A stretch of 64,000 bases of DNA from Cognaticolwellia sediminilitoris (GCA_002104535.1 NBOG01000002.1:318240-382239); one strand, 5' to 3'; counted from the first letter of the stretch, positions 36,262 to 46,186 are shown. The notes: a model not told the origin generated them from the sequence alone. Numbers and translations are program-made.

Positions 36262-37538
36262 TAAAGGCACTCCTGCAATATTCTGACAAAATGATAAACA
36301 TCTTGAAAACTATTGTATAAAGGCACGGGGGCAACACGAATAACATTAGGTTCGCGCCAATCGGTAGTTACGCCATTTTCTTCTAAGGCATTAAACATTG
36401 CCTTACCGTCAAGCCCTGCAACATTCACCATTAATGATAATTGACAGCCACGTTCAGCAGCATCTTTAGGGGTGATAATGCGAATTTTATCACCTAATTC
36501 TGCCTCGATTAGGTCGATCATATATTGACTTAACAACAACGACTTTTTACGCAGCGCAGGCATACCGCCTGCTAACGTGATGGTATCGAAAGAACCACGT
36601 ACAGCTGCTAGCGACAATACTGGAGGGTTTGATAACTGCCAGCCCTCTGCCGTAGGGATAGGTTTGAAGTTGTTTTCCATTTTAAAACGGCTTGATTTGT
36701 CGTGTCCCCACCATCCTGCGAGGCGATTAAGTTTGGTGTTTTCAACATGACGTTGATGGACAAAACAACCAGCTACTGAGCCTGCACCACTATTGAGGTA
36801 CTTATAACTACACCAACAAGCAAAGTCGACTTGCCATTGATGCAAGGACAATTCTATGTTGCCAGCCGCATGGGCTAGATCAAAGCCTACTTTTATGCCT
36901 CTAGCATGGGCGACTTCGGTGATGCGTTGCATATCAAGCACTTGGCCAGTGTAATACTGCACCCCAGGTAACAAAATCAGGGCGATTTCATCACCGTGTT
37001 GCTCGATTATTTGCCAAAGATCATGGTAGTTAAGTAGTTCTTCACCGGGGCGAGGAGTCCATAACAATAAGTTTTCATCGACACTTTTACCGTGATGTTT
37101 TAGTTGCGATTCAACTGCGTAATGATCTGAAGGAAACGCATGATCTTCGATTAAAATTTTAGATCGTTTCTTTGTTGGTTGATAAAAACTCGCCATCATA
37201 AAATGTAAGTTGGCGGTCAGGGAGTTCATCATCACTACTTCTTTAGGCAAAGCACCGACAATTTCAGCGGCTTGTTCTGTTAAAAACTCATGATAAGGCA
37301 GCCACGGAAATTCACCTTCAAAATGGCCTTTTACGCCTCGTGCTTGCCAAGCGTCGAGCAATTCAATCACGGCTGCTCGGGCGAGTTTCGGCTGTAACCC
37401 TAATGAATTACCCGTGAAGTAATATTCGTCGCTACCATCGGCTTGTTTCGGAATAGCAAAGTGCTGACGCATTTTAGCCAGCGGATCGTTTTGATCTAAT
37501 TGTTGTGCGTACGCTAAGGTGTTTTTATCAGTACTCAT
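36261..37538 (-). CDS. kynU: kynureninase
   Basis: 425 residues, PLP-dependent. Lys246 in CWCSYKYLNSG is the PLP lysine and Asp220 in GFDLAHAAGN contacts the cofactor. It cleaves 3-hydroxykynurenine to 3-hydroxyanthranilate and alanine. The YFTGNSLGLQP stretch near 40-50 is family-typical. Its stop overlaps the kmo start by one base, and the cyclase gene ends 33 bases upstream of its start. Family and role are well supported by neighbours. Confidence 0.93.
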   Translation of the reverse strand: MSTDKNTLAYAQQLDQNDPLAKMRQHFAIPKQADGSDEYYFTGNSLGLQPKLARAAVIELLDAWQARGVKGHFEGEFPWLPYHEFLTEQAAEIVGALPKEVVMMNSLTANLHFMMASFYQPTKKRSKILIEDHAFPSDHYAVESQLKHHGKSVDENLLLWTPRPGEELLNYHDLWQIIEQHGDEIALILLPGVQYYTGQVLDMQRITEVAHARGIKVGFDLAHAAGNIELSLHQWQVDFACWCSYKYLNSGAGSVAGCFVHQRHVENTKLNRLAGWWGHDKSSRFKMENNFKPIPTAEGWQLSNPPVLSLAAVRGSFDTITLAGGMPALRKKSLLLSQYMIDLIEAELGDKIRIITPKDAAERGCQLSLMVNVAGLDGKAMFNALEENGVTTDWREPNVIRVAPVPLYNSFQDVYHFVRILQECL

Positions 37539-37571
37539 GTCGTTCTCATTATAATTATTGTTTACATGTTA

Positions 37572-38414
37572 TTAATTTATTTGCTGAGCTTGAAATAACA
37601 TCGGCCGGCTCGGCGCAGCGTCATTTACAAATGCAGGTGTTTGTAAGTTCATAAAATAGAAACCATCTTCAATGCTGTTGTCGATATAGGCCATTTCGGT
37701 GATGGTTTTATTGATCAAGCTATTTGGACTCGGTTGATGTGCCCCTTCGATAACTTGCCAAAAAAGGTGGTGGCAAGTCAGTAAACCATCGTCATTGAGC
37801 CGGTCTAGCGAAGGTAGGTCGAGTATCAAGTGTTCAACTCCACGTTCGTTGAGATATAACACCGCGTTTGAGGTAAAAAATGCCGGTTGATTCGCGTCGT
37901 TATAATCGGCTTGGCATTTATCGACACTATTAGGCAATGTTCTCACCACTAGACTTTGCAATTGTTGATCATGATAAGGCGCTAATGCTTGCTCAAGTTG
38001 CTGGCGGCTGATCACGCTGTCGTTTTCGTTAAAACGTGGCGTGTATTGATCCTCAGTGGTACTTGCGGCTACTGGGGTAATTGAAATCAAGGCACAAGGC
38101 ATTAATGGCGGTAATTCAAGCGCGGAAATACTTAACGATAATTCGTTGTCTTGATCGCAAATATGGCCAATAGTTTCGGTATGCGTGCCGTTACAATGTG
38201 GGTTAAAACTTAATTCAAAAACATTACAACTGCCGCCTTTGGTGGTATCACCTATAAAACCGCCGGCTTGCATCGGCTTAGCTAATGCGGGCGTGGCGCC
38301 AAAATGACTCGGCTGATTTTCGCTGTGCATAAAGTCTAGCGCGATGGCCAACGAGTGACCAAAGTCGGTATTAACATCATATTGATGCTCGGCTAGGGTG
38401 ATAGTTACTTTCAT
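37572..38414 (-). CDS. cyclase-family protein, probable formylkynurenine formamidase
   Basis: 280 residues of the metal-dependent cyclase fold used by KynB. The metal motif reads HCNGTHTETIGH (73-84). KynB has HxGTHxDxxxH, so here there is one extra residue between the first two His and Glu80 replaces Asp. The protein is also about 60 residues longer than KynB. Formylkynurenine hydrolysis is the one step otherwise missing from this operon, which supports the role. GGGAG precedes the ATG. It lies between the kynU and ACMSD genes. Confidence 0.72.
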   Translation of the reverse strand: MKVTITLAEHQYDVNTDFGHSLAIALDFMHSENQPSHFGATPALAKPMQAGGFIGDTTKGGSCNVFELSFNPHCNGTHTETIGHICDQDNELSLSISALELPPLMPCALISITPVAASTTEDQYTPRFNENDSVISRQQLEQALAPYHDQQLQSLVVRTLPNSVDKCQADYNDANQPAFFTSNAVLYLNERGVEHLILDLPSLDRLNDDGLLTCHHLFWQVIEGAHQPSPNSLINKTITEMAYIDNSIEDGFYFMNLQTPAFVNDAAPSRPMLFQAQQIN

Positions 38415-38454
38415 TATGACTCCCTGCGGATGCTTGTTTGCGGTTTGCTTAAGA

Positions 38455-39465
38455 TCATAAAAATTGCTCTTTGCTTAAGCCTAGCCAATTCAGGGCGCTG
38501 CCATGTAATAACTTGGCTTTAATGTCATCGTCAAAGTGACTGTTTTCAATTAACTTGCCAGGACTTAGCTCGCCTAGTGGGAAAGGGTAGTCTGTGCCTA
38601 AGGCAATATTATCCGGTCCCATTAAATCAACTAAGTATTTCAGTGCTAAAGGGTCGTGAACTAATGAGTCGAGATAAATTTGCTTGAGAAAGTCGCGTGG
38701 ATTTATAGGGCAGTCGACCGCGCATAAGTCTGGACGGACATTAAAGCCATGCTCGATGCGGCCAATGGTGGCAGGGAATGAACCACCGCCATGGGCAAAG
38801 GCAATTTTAAGATCAGGTAAGCGTTGTAACACACCGCCAAAGATCATTGAGCAAATAGCCAAGCTAGATTCAGCGGGCATGCCGACTAACCATGGCAACC
38901 AATATTTCGGCATTTTTTCTTTTGCCATCATGTCCCAAGGATGAACGAAAACCGCTGCACCGAGATCTTGTGCCGCTTCAAAAATCGGAAATAGTTGCTC
39001 ATGATCTAAGTTCCAATCATTAATATGAGAGCCAATTTGCACACCGGCTAAGCCAATGTCTTTTACACAACGCTCTAATTCTTTTATTGCTAAATCAGGT
39101 GCTTGCATGGGTAAAGTGCCTAAACCGACAAAGCGTTTAGGGTAGTCGCTGACAATGCCGGCGATGTGGTCATTTAAATATTTTGATAAATCTAGCGTGT
39201 CTTTTGGCTTTGCCCAGTAATTAAACATTACCGGTACAGTAGACAGCACTTGTACATCGACACTGTGTTGCTGACAATCTTTTAAACGCACTTTAGGATC
39301 CCAGCAATTGTGATCTATTTCGCGAAAAAATTTTTCATCAACCATCATTCGCGCACAGCCACATTTATGGTGGTCTAAACTAACAAAACCGCCATAACCG
39401 TACTTTTCACGCAAGTTTGGCCAGGTTTTTGGCAAAATATGCGTATGAATATCTATTTTTAGCAT
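38455..39465 (-). CDS. 2-amino-3-carboxymuconate-6-semialdehyde decarboxylase (ACMSD)
   Basis: 336 residues from ATG 39465, with AGGAAG upstream and 8 bases after the preceding stop; a longer reading from 39510 runs into the neighbouring gene. The amidohydrolase-type zinc site starts with DIHTHIL (His7, His9), and LGTDYPFP near 295 carries the metal-site Asp. FVHPWDM is also diagnostic. It decarboxylates ACMS to 2-aminomuconate semialdehyde, steering the pathway toward full breakdown and away from quinolinate. Confidence 0.93.
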   Translation of the reverse strand: MLKIDIHTHILPKTWPNLREKYGYGGFVSLDHHKCGCARMMVDEKFFREIDHNCWDPKVRLKDCQQHSVDVQVLSTVPVMFNYWAKPKDTLDLSKYLNDHIAGIVSDYPKRFVGLGTLPMQAPDLAIKELERCVKDIGLAGVQIGSHINDWNLDHEQLFPIFEAAQDLGAAVFVHPWDMMAKEKMPKYWLPWLVGMPAESSLAICSMIFGGVLQRLPDLKIAFAHGGGSFPATIGRIEHGFNVRPDLCAVDCPINPRDFLKQIYLDSLVHDPLALKYLVDLMGPDNIALGTDYPFPLGELSPGKLIENSHFDDDIKAKLLHGSALNWLGLSKEQFL

Positions 39466-39473
39466 ATGACTTC

Positions 39474-40022
39474 CTATTTTTTTACTGCCGTAAAATCGCA
39501 CTTTTTGCATTTGCAGTTTTCGGCGTCGCCATAAAAGTTATTGAACACTTTTGGCAAATCAGTTTCGATATTATCTAAGCAAAATTTCTCGGTGTAGAGC
39601 GGATTTTTACATTGCTGACAAAACCAAAAAAGCGCGTCTTGTTGGCCAAGTGCGCGCTTTTGTTCCACCACTAGCCCGACACTGTTTTCAAAACGTTGCG
39701 GTGAGTGAAGCACCTTTGGCGGCAGTAAAAATATTTCGCCGGCTTTGATCTTGATATCACTAAACGTTGGCGCTTGGCTATTTTCAGGCTCGCTAGCATA
39801 ATCTTCGTTGACTACACTGAGCACCATTTCACCTTCGAGTTGATAAAATAACTCAGGGGTTTCGTTGTAATGGTAGTCGCTACGATTATTTGGCCCACCA
39901 ACCACCATGACAATATAGTCGTCTTGCTCGAATATCTGTTTATTGCACACCGGCGGTTTTAGAAGATCGCGATGTTCATCAATCCATTGTTGCAAGTTAA
40001 AAGGCATGGAGAATTTAGCCAT
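39474..40022 (-). CDS. 3-hydroxyanthranilate 3,4-dioxygenase
   Basis: 182 residues, cupin fold. Catalytic iron ligands are His51, Glu57 (YHYNETPE) and a His near 106 (VLHSPQR). The C-terminus adds a rubredoxin-like site with Cys135, Cys138, Cys172 and Cys175 (CQQC, CKKC), as in bacterial rather than animal forms. It opens the ring of 3-hydroxyanthranilate to ACMS. AAGGAG precedes the ATG. Four bases of spacing link it to the RidA-like gene and eight to the ACMSD gene. Confidence 0.93.
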   Translation of the reverse strand: MAKFSMPFNLQQWIDEHRDLLKPPVCNKQIFEQDDYIVMVVGGPNNRSDYHYNETPELFYQLEGEMVLSVVNEDYASEPENSQAPTFSDIKIKAGEIFLLPPKVLHSPQRFENSVGLVVEQKRALGQQDALFWFCQQCKNPLYTEKFCLDNIETDLPKVFNNFYGDAENCKCKKCDFTAVKK

Positions 40023-40025
40023 GAT

Positions 40026-40466
40026 TTATGCTCCTTGTTGGCCCGATTTAGCCGGTAGGGCAGCGATACATTTTAATTCAATCGCAATAGGCGTAGGTAA
40101 TTTGTTGACTTCAACCGTGGTGCGACAAGGCATGTTTTCGGAAAAATATTCTGCATAAAGTCGGTTGTAGGTGGCAAAGTCATCTTTCATATTAGTGAGG
40201 AATACCGTGACATCAACCAGATCCATCCAATCAGCACCCGCTGAAGCTAAAATGGTACTGACATTTTGAAAGACGCTGTGACACTGTGCTTCTATGTCAT
40301 AGCTGATAATTTCACCTTCAGCATCAAGTTCAACACCTGGAATATCTGAGCTGCCGGCTTGACGTGGGCCAACACCTGATAAAAATAATAAGTTACCTAC
40401 TTGTCTAGCGTGTGGGTATAAACCAACAGGTTTAGGTGCCTGATCGGCATTAAAAAATTCTGACAT
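40026..40466 (-). CDS. RidA/YjgF family protein, probable 2-aminomuconate deaminase
   Basis: 146 residues from ATG 40466, where GGATAAC sits upstream; an ATG four codons earlier is also possible. It has the RidA trimer fold with the conserved Arg in MPCRTTVEV and the IELKCIA C-terminus. In tryptophan and nitrobenzoate pathways, RidA-family enzymes deaminate 2-aminomuconate to oxalocrotonate, and that is the expected role between the AMSDH and HAO genes. General imine deaminase activity is the alternative. Confidence 0.82.
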   Translation of the reverse strand: MSEFFNADQAPKPVGLYPHARQVGNLLFLSGVGPRQAGSSDIPGVELDAEGEIISYDIEAQCHSVFQNVSTILASAGADWMDLVDVTVFLTNMKDDFATYNRLYAEYFSENMPCRTTVEVNKLPTPIAIELKCIAALPAKSGQQGA

Positions 40467-40754
40467 AATGTTATCCATTTAAATTGTTATTTTTTGTTTT
40501 AGTTATTCTGTTGTTTTTGTTAGTGCATTAGTTGTGACTAAACAGCGTTATTAGCCTTAAGTTTAGTTACTTTGTCGGCTAAAACACCTTAAGCGCGCAA
40601 AACTTAGCATCTAAGTTTATATCGGAGCAGGGGAAGGTCAGATCAAGGTCCATTTGCAGCCTAATGCGCTAGCAAATATTGCTCCTGATGATTTAAATTT
40701 AGTACAAGTTTGATTCATAAAACGCTCAGTTTAAGTCTCTATCTAAAGTGGCTG

Positions 40755-42197
40755 TTAATACTTAACACAAACATTTTTACTTTCTGTAAAAAATCGCATC
40801 GCCTCAAGACCTCCTTCTCGGCCAAGACCTGAATTATTCATACCACCAAAAGGGGTACGTAAATCTCGTAGCAACCAACAGTTAATCCAGACAATGCCGG
40901 TGTTTAAATTTTCAGCTAAATGATGCGCACGAGCTAAATGATTGGTCCATACCGTTGCCGCTAAGCCATACTGGCTGTCATTGGCTAGGGCTAACGCTTC
41001 TTGGTCGCTATCAAAGGGCTGTAGGGTAATGACCGGGCCAAAAATTTCTTCTTGATTACATCGGGCGCTATTGGCTAAATTTTCAATGATGGTCGGTTGC
41101 AGGAAATAACCTTGTTGGCAGCGGCCATTGAGCTTAACTTGCTCGCCACCGGCAAGAATTTCTCCGCCTTGAAGTTTGGCATCATCAATATAGCTAAGCA
41201 CTTTCTCTAAATGCGCTTTTGAGACAATTGCGCCCATTTGACACTGTTCTTGTAATGGATCACTGGGGATTAATGCTTGAGCTTTATCGACCAGTGCTTG
41301 TTTGAACCTGTCATAAATTGAGCGTTCAATATATAAGCGTGATGCACATAAGCAAATTTGACCTTGGTTAGCAAAGCTGGCGCGAAATACTTGTTCAACA
41401 GTGCTATCGAAATCACAATCAGCAAAAATTAATGCCGGATTTTTTCCACCTAGCTCAAGCGAGAGCTTTTTAAACTTAGGAGCGAGCAGTTCTGCAATAG
41501 CCGCGCCGGTGGCTGTACCGCCAGTAAATGAAATAGCTTTAACTTTTGGATGTTCGCAGATAGCCTGACCGACTTTAGCGCCAGTGCCATGTAAAATGTT
41601 TAATACCCCGTTTGGTAAGCCTACTTTTTGACAAACTTCGCCGAGTAAAGCGGCTGTTTTTGGCGTTATTTCAGAAGGTTTAGCAATGACACAATTACCT
41701 GCGGCTAGCGCTGGCGCTATTTTCCAAGTAAATAAGTACAGTGGTAGATTCCACGGTGAAATACAGCCAACAATACCGACCGGCGGCCTGAGGGTGTAAT
41801 TTATCGCTTTACCCGCCATGGCATGAGATTCGCTGGCAAATTGTGAGCAGGCGTGGGCAAAAAACTTAAAATTACTGGCAGCACGCGGTATATCAACATT
41901 GCGAGCAAGGCTGACAGGCTTACCGTTATCTGTTGCTTCGGCCACTGAAAGTTCTTCTAAACGACGTTCAATTTCATGCGCAATGGCAATTAAGTAATCT
42001 GCGCGTTGTTCAAGTTCCATGGCTTGCCATGCCGGTAATGCTTTTTGAGCAGCGGCAACAGCAAGTTCAACATCGTCATCATGACTATCCGGTATTTGGC
42101 CATAAACCTTGCCAGTAGCGGGCTCAATATTATCAAGATATTGCTGTGATAGCGGCGCTTGATATTGGCCATCAATAAAGTTTGCAATGATATCCAT
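40755..42197 (-). CDS. 2-aminomuconic-6-semialdehyde dehydrogenase (ALDH family)
   Basis: 480 residues. Asn150 (PWN), Glu248 (LELGGKNP) and Cys282 (NQGQIC) form the ALDH active site. The NQGQICLCASR form with double Cys is typical of the hydroxymuconic/aminomuconic semialdehyde branch. It oxidises 2-aminomuconate semialdehyde to 2-aminomuconate with NAD. GAGGA precedes the ATG. A 288-base gap to the RidA-like gene, without a visible terminator, is the largest within this operon and may hold a second promoter. Confidence 0.9.
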   Translation of the reverse strand: MDIIANFIDGQYQAPLSQQYLDNIEPATGKVYGQIPDSHDDDVELAVAAAQKALPAWQAMELEQRADYLIAIAHEIERRLEELSVAEATDNGKPVSLARNVDIPRAASNFKFFAHACSQFASESHAMAGKAINYTLRPPVGIVGCISPWNLPLYLFTWKIAPALAAGNCVIAKPSEITPKTAALLGEVCQKVGLPNGVLNILHGTGAKVGQAICEHPKVKAISFTGGTATGAAIAELLAPKFKKLSLELGGKNPALIFADCDFDSTVEQVFRASFANQGQICLCASRLYIERSIYDRFKQALVDKAQALIPSDPLQEQCQMGAIVSKAHLEKVLSYIDDAKLQGGEILAGGEQVKLNGRCQQGYFLQPTIIENLANSARCNQEEIFGPVITLQPFDSDQEALALANDSQYGLAATVWTNHLARAHHLAENLNTGIVWINCWLLRDLRTPFGGMNNSGLGREGGLEAMRFFTESKNVCVKY

Positions 42198-42208
42198 TGT
42201 TTTTTCCT

Positions 42209-42997
42209 CTATAGACAGCTAGTGCGACCACCATCAACCGGTAAGTTAATACCAGTAATATATCCGGCAGCTGGCGAAGCTAAAAATGCGGCTGCGGCGG
42301 CAAATTCTTCTGGTGCCGCGAATCGACGCATAGGAATTTGCGCTTTTTCGTTAATAGTGGCTTGTTCAATACTGATATTTTGCTTTTTCGCTTTACCACT
42401 AATAATAGCGTCTAAACGCGAGGTGGCAGTAGCGCCAGGTAAGACGTTATTAACGGTAATACCAAAAGGACCAAGCTCATTCGCCAATGTTTTTGACCAA
42501 CTAGCCACTGCGCCACGAATAGTGTTTGAAACACCTAAACCTGGAATAGGCTGTTTTACTGAAGTAGAAATAACGTTAATAATACGGCCAAATTGCTTTT
42601 CTTTCATCGCAGGCAATAGTGCTTGTACTAAATGATGATTGGTAACTAAATGAAGGTTAAATGCTTCGAGAAAGGCACTAACATCAGTGGTACTTGCTGG
42701 TCCTGGAGCAGGACCGCCCGTGTTATTAATCAGTATGTCGTAGCCACCATTAGCGGCTACATCCTCTAGAATTACGCGATTAACTTCATCTGGTTGAGCA
42801 AAGTCAGCGACCAATACTTGATGCTGTTGACCTTGTTCAGTACAGAGTTCGCTTTTTACGCTGTCGAGTTTGCTTTGGTTACGAGAAAATAAGGTTACGC
42901 TAGCACCTAAGTTGGCAAGTTCGATTGCACAAGCACGGCCAATACCTTGGCTGCTACCACAAACTAATGCGCGTTTTGAGCTTAAATTAATATCCAT
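42209..42997 (-). CDS. SDR-fold protein lacking the canonical Tyr-Lys pair
   Basis: 262 residues from ATG 42997, with AAAAAGG upstream. The cofactor loop GSSQGIG (14-20) and NNTGG (91-95) are intact. Ser144 is present, but the positions 13 and 17 residues on, where SDRs carry Tyr and Lys, are Ser157 and Arg161 (SNTIR). This SNxxR form marks a separate subgroup of FabG-like proteins. It is the first gene of the kynurenine operon, 11 bases before the AMSDH gene. No known pathway step needs it, so its role is open. Confidence 0.78.
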   Translation of the reverse strand: MDINLSSKRALVCGSSQGIGRACAIELANLGASVTLFSRNQSKLDSVKSELCTEQGQQHQVLVADFAQPDEVNRVILEDVAANGGYDILINNTGGPAPGPASTTDVSAFLEAFNLHLVTNHHLVQALLPAMKEKQFGRIINVISTSVKQPIPGLGVSNTIRGAVASWSKTLANELGPFGITVNNVLPGATATSRLDAIISGKAKKQNISIEQATINEKAQIPMRRFAAPEEFAAAAAFLASPAAGYITGINLPVDGGRTSCL

Positions 42998-43425
42998 TAC
43001 AGACCTTTTTGTTTTTATTTTATGCACTTTTTTAGCACAATAAAAAATTTAATGTCAGTAAAATATTGACAATAATTTGCTAAATAACGCCAGCTGCTGT
43101 CAGCTTTAATTGCCGCTAATTTTTTAAACTGAAATTGCGCTTAAAAAAATCTTATCCCCGAGATTCATAAATTAAAAAATAAACAGTATATCGGGTGTTT
43201 TGTTGGTAAGTTAGACAATAAGCTTACTAAACAGGCACTATGGTGAAGCTTTAGTCTTTTGTTTTAGTAAAGCTTTTCAGTCACTTTTTAACATAAATCA
43301 CACAAACTAGGGGGCATTATTAACGTTGCCTGACGTTAAATACTGACAGCTTGGCGAAAACAACAAGACATTCCTCGTTCGGCTCGTTACATTAAGACTA
43401 AGATTGACATTCAAAGGAGCAGAAA
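42998..43425. other. intergenic region between the kynurenine operon and the M20 gene
   Basis: A 428-base divergent gap, A/T-rich, with no supported gene. It must carry the promoters for both units. I see no clear operator palindrome, and no Lrp-type KynR gene is adjacent. Confidence 0.6.
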
Positions 43426-44763
43426 ATGAAGCGTAAAGCACTATCAACCTTAATTGCCTCGGTATTGGCATTATCAACTTTTACAAGCAGCAATGTTTTA
43501 GCGTTTGAACAAGACGCGGCTAACTTTATTGCCAAGGACTATAAACAGCATTTAGCGCCGTTGTGGGACCATTTTCATCGTAATCCTGAATTGTCATTGA
43601 TGGAAACGAAAACAGCTCAGCGTTTAGCTGACGAATTAACGGCGAGTGGCTTTAAAGTCACTCAAGGCGTTGGCGGAACAGGCGTGGTTGCTATCATGAA
43701 AAATGGTGCAGGCCCGATGGTCATGGTTCGAGCTGATATGGATGGCTTACCGGTCGTTGAGCAATCAGGTTTAGCAAATGCATCAACCGTTAAAATGAAA
43801 GATTGGAATGGCGAAATCGTAGGTGTTATGCATGCATGTGGCCATGATGTTCATATTACTAGTTTGGTTGGTACTGCCCGCTATATGGCAGAGCATAAGG
43901 ACCAATGGTCTGGTACGTTGATGTTGATTGGTCAACCAGCAGAAGAAAAAGGCCCAGGCGCATCAGCGATGATGGACGACAATATTTGGCAACGTTTTGG
44001 CCAACCGGATTATGCTTTTGCATTTCATGTTAATGCGGGCGCAGAAGCAGGGAAAGTGATTGTTGATGAAGGCTCACCTTATGCTGGTGCAGACACCGTT
44101 GATATTACGGTTCATGGTGTTGGCGCACATGGTGCATCGCCTCATAAAGGTAAAGACCCTATTGTAATAGGTGCCCAAATTGTCACTAACTTACAAACGA
44201 TTATCAGTCGAGAGTTAGCGCCGCGTTATGCCGGTGTGATCACCGTTGGCGCGTTTCATGCTGGCACAAAGCACAATATTATTTCTGATGAAGCAAAGTT
44301 ACAGTTAACCGTTCGCAGTTTAACGCCTGAGGTTCGTGAGCAATTATTATCGGCAATAAAACGTGTTGCTATCGGCACTGCTCGTACGGCAGGTATATCT
44401 GAAGATAACTTACCGGATGTAGTGGTCAGTGAATTTTCATTTCCGCCAACGTTTAATGACCAAAAACTCGCTAAACGTTTAAAAGGTGTCTTGAATGAAA
44501 AAATGGGCGCAGAGGCATTGTTAGAGCCTGCAGAAACTGGCATGGGCGCGGAAGATTTTGGATTTTTTACTACAGACCCATACATTCCAAGCGTTTACTT
44601 TAAAGTGGGGGGCACACCTAAGGCCGATATTGAGCGCGCAGAAGCGGGTGGGCCAGCCGTTGCTAGCCATCATAGTCCGTTGTTTAAAATTAGCCCAGAG
44701 CCAGCAATAAAGTCAGGTGTTGAAGCAACCGTACATGCTTTATTAGATGTAATGGCTAAGTAA
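43426..44763 (+). CDS. exported M20 family amidohydrolase/peptidase
   Basis: 445 residues with a signal peptide cleaved near VLA (24-26). Metal-site motifs of the M20D group are present: RADMDGLPV (102-110), HACGHD (136-141) with metal Cys138 and His140, and PAEEKGPGA. Relatives hydrolyse N-acyl amino acids, hippurate or indole-acetyl conjugates. The signal peptide places it in the periplasm. AAGGAG precedes the ATG and a strong terminator follows. It sits beside but divergent from the tryptophan operon; a link is possible but not shown. Confidence 0.87.
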   Translation: MKRKALSTLIASVLALSTFTSSNVLAFEQDAANFIAKDYKQHLAPLWDHFHRNPELSLMETKTAQRLADELTASGFKVTQGVGGTGVVAIMKNGAGPMVMVRADMDGLPVVEQSGLANASTVKMKDWNGEIVGVMHACGHDVHITSLVGTARYMAEHKDQWSGTLMLIGQPAEEKGPGASAMMDDNIWQRFGQPDYAFAFHVNAGAEAGKVIVDEGSPYAGADTVDITVHGVGAHGASPHKGKDPIVIGAQIVTNLQTIISRELAPRYAGVITVGAFHAGTKHNIISDEAKLQLTVRSLTPEVREQLLSAIKRVAIGTARTAGISEDNLPDVVVSEFSFPPTFNDQKLAKRLKGVLNEKMGAEALLEPAETGMGAEDFGFFTTDPYIPSVYFKVGGTPKADIERAEAGGPAVASHHSPLFKISPEPAIKSGVEATVHALLDVMAK

Positions 44764-44790
44764 CTTTTAAGCTTTAAATGTTTTAGCTAT

Positions 44791-44822
44791 AAAGGCCTAG
44801 TTGTTTACAACTAGGCCTTTTT
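44791..44822 (+). terminator. terminator after the M20 gene
   Basis: A perfect 13-bp stem AAAGGCCTAGTTG / CAACTAGGCCTTT with loop TTTA, ending in a T run. The rest of the gap to 45117 has no gene, only a 15-base direct repeat (TAAGTTGAAATAAGC at 45066 and 45081). Confidence 0.9.
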
Positions 44823-45117
44823 GTTTCTATCGATGAGAAATTAACGCAGTAAGTTTGTTATTAATGAGGTGGTGATTTCACAGCTATAAATTTCGTGAGT
44901 TAACTTGAGGTTAGGCATGACTTTACTGACTTTTAGCTGAGGAACTGAGTATAAAGAAGATAAGTATTTTATTGCTATTTTAATGTGAAGATTCGTGACT
45001 TTTAAAATTGTACTTAACAAGTATGACTCATGCTTGTTGCCGACTTTCTAGCTAAGCTGATAAGTTAAGTTGAAATAAGCTAAGTTGAAATAAGTTAAGC
45101 AAAGTTAGGAACAGACG

Positions 45118-45894
45118 TTAATGCTCTATGCTGTCAGGACTTTGTTGCCAAGTTGCTTTAATATCAGCAAAAACGCCTCGCTTTTCTAATCTTGTCATCG
45201 CTTGTTTTAACGAGTTAACAATGGCTTTATCAGTAGCTAAACTGCAGGCAAAATAAAACTCAAATGATACGTCATTAAAAATATAAACATTTTTATATTT
45301 CTCGATATCTTCATTGTTGTGTAAGCGGCCATTTAGTAATACAGCATTACTTACTATCAAATCTACACCTCGGTTCGGCATTTCTAACAACCTGAGTAAA
45401 GCACTGTTATTGTTAATGACGTAAAGATGTTTATTTTCTTCAAAGCCTTTTGAAAGTAAATAGTGATGGGCGAGATCGTCTTTGGTAACAGCAATTTTAT
45501 AATTTTTGGCTTGCTCAATATTCTCGATAACAATAGGACTGTCTTTTAGGCTGAACATAGCAGTAGAGCTAGAGGCCAGCAAACCAATCCATTGAAACTT
45601 ATCTTCTCTTTCAGGGATACGTACCATCGAATAAATACAGGTGTTTTGCTCTTTTAAAGCTCGGTTATAAGAAAGTGACCAAGGGTGGGCGGTTAATTCA
45701 AAATTAATCTTAGCTTCTTGTAAAGTCGCTTCAATAATCTCTGTAGCGAAACCGGAAATGGCATTACCTTGTACAATTTGAAATGGCACTAGATGTTCAG
45801 TAACGATATTTATTTTGCTGGCGTAGGCACTATTACCGACTGATAATATTAAAAATATCGTGATTGCTTTCGCTAATATAATTAATGGTTTCAT
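45118..45894 (-). CDS. periplasmic solute-binding protein, family 3
   Basis: 258 residues with a signal peptide (about 1-25, cleaved near AYA). The two-lobe SBP_bac_3 pattern is present: an opening strand with VPFQIVQGNAISGFATEII, a CIYSMVRIPERE turn and a C-terminal LEKRGVFADI helix. Members bind polar amino acids or act as orphan sensors. No permease or ATPase gene is adjacent, so it may supply another transporter or play another role. Ligand is unknown. Confidence 0.75.
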   Translation of the reverse strand: MKPLIILAKAITIFLILSVGNSAYASKINIVTEHLVPFQIVQGNAISGFATEIIEATLQEAKINFELTAHPWSLSYNRALKEQNTCIYSMVRIPEREDKFQWIGLLASSSTAMFSLKDSPIVIENIEQAKNYKIAVTKDDLAHHYLLSKGFEENKHLYVINNNSALLRLLEMPNRGVDLIVSNAVLLNGRLHNNEDIEKYKNVYIFNDVSFEFYFACSLATDKAIVNSLKQAMTRLEKRGVFADIKATWQQSPDSIEH

Positions 45895-46127
45895 AGACAG
45901 TGCTAGTTCCAGAGTAAATTTGTACGATAGTAAAATATAGTTATAACCTGATTATCCTTTAGTTACTATTAATGAAAATCGTGATTTTGTAAAATTATTG
46001 GCAGTAGATTTTGATTATTTCTAGCCTGAATTCATTGCTTTATGTAGAAATTCTTATATTTTTAGCGACTTAAGTTAATGTCAGTCAATACTTAACCTCA
46101 ATTCGAGAGAATTTTTCATATAAAAAA

Positions 46128-46146
46128 GCCCAGTCAAAGACTGGGC
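46128..46146 (-). terminator. terminator after the Hsp20 gene
   Basis: GCCCAGTC / GACTGGGC with a 3-base loop, running into TTTTTTATA on the minus strand, 40 bases past the hsp20 stop. Confidence 0.85.
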
Positions 46147-46186
46147 AAAAATAAAGGGGAGATTTTTAAAACTATTTAAGCTTAAC

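Noticed and set aside
39466-39510. Longer N-terminus for ACMSD
   Set aside because: It overlaps the dioxygenase gene and lies before the ribosome site for ATG 39465, where the metal motif is at its usual position.
45066-45100. 15-base direct repeat TAAGTTGAAATAAGC
   Set aside because: Two copies only, in A/T-rich intergenic sequence, with no gene or pairing partner; likely slippage.
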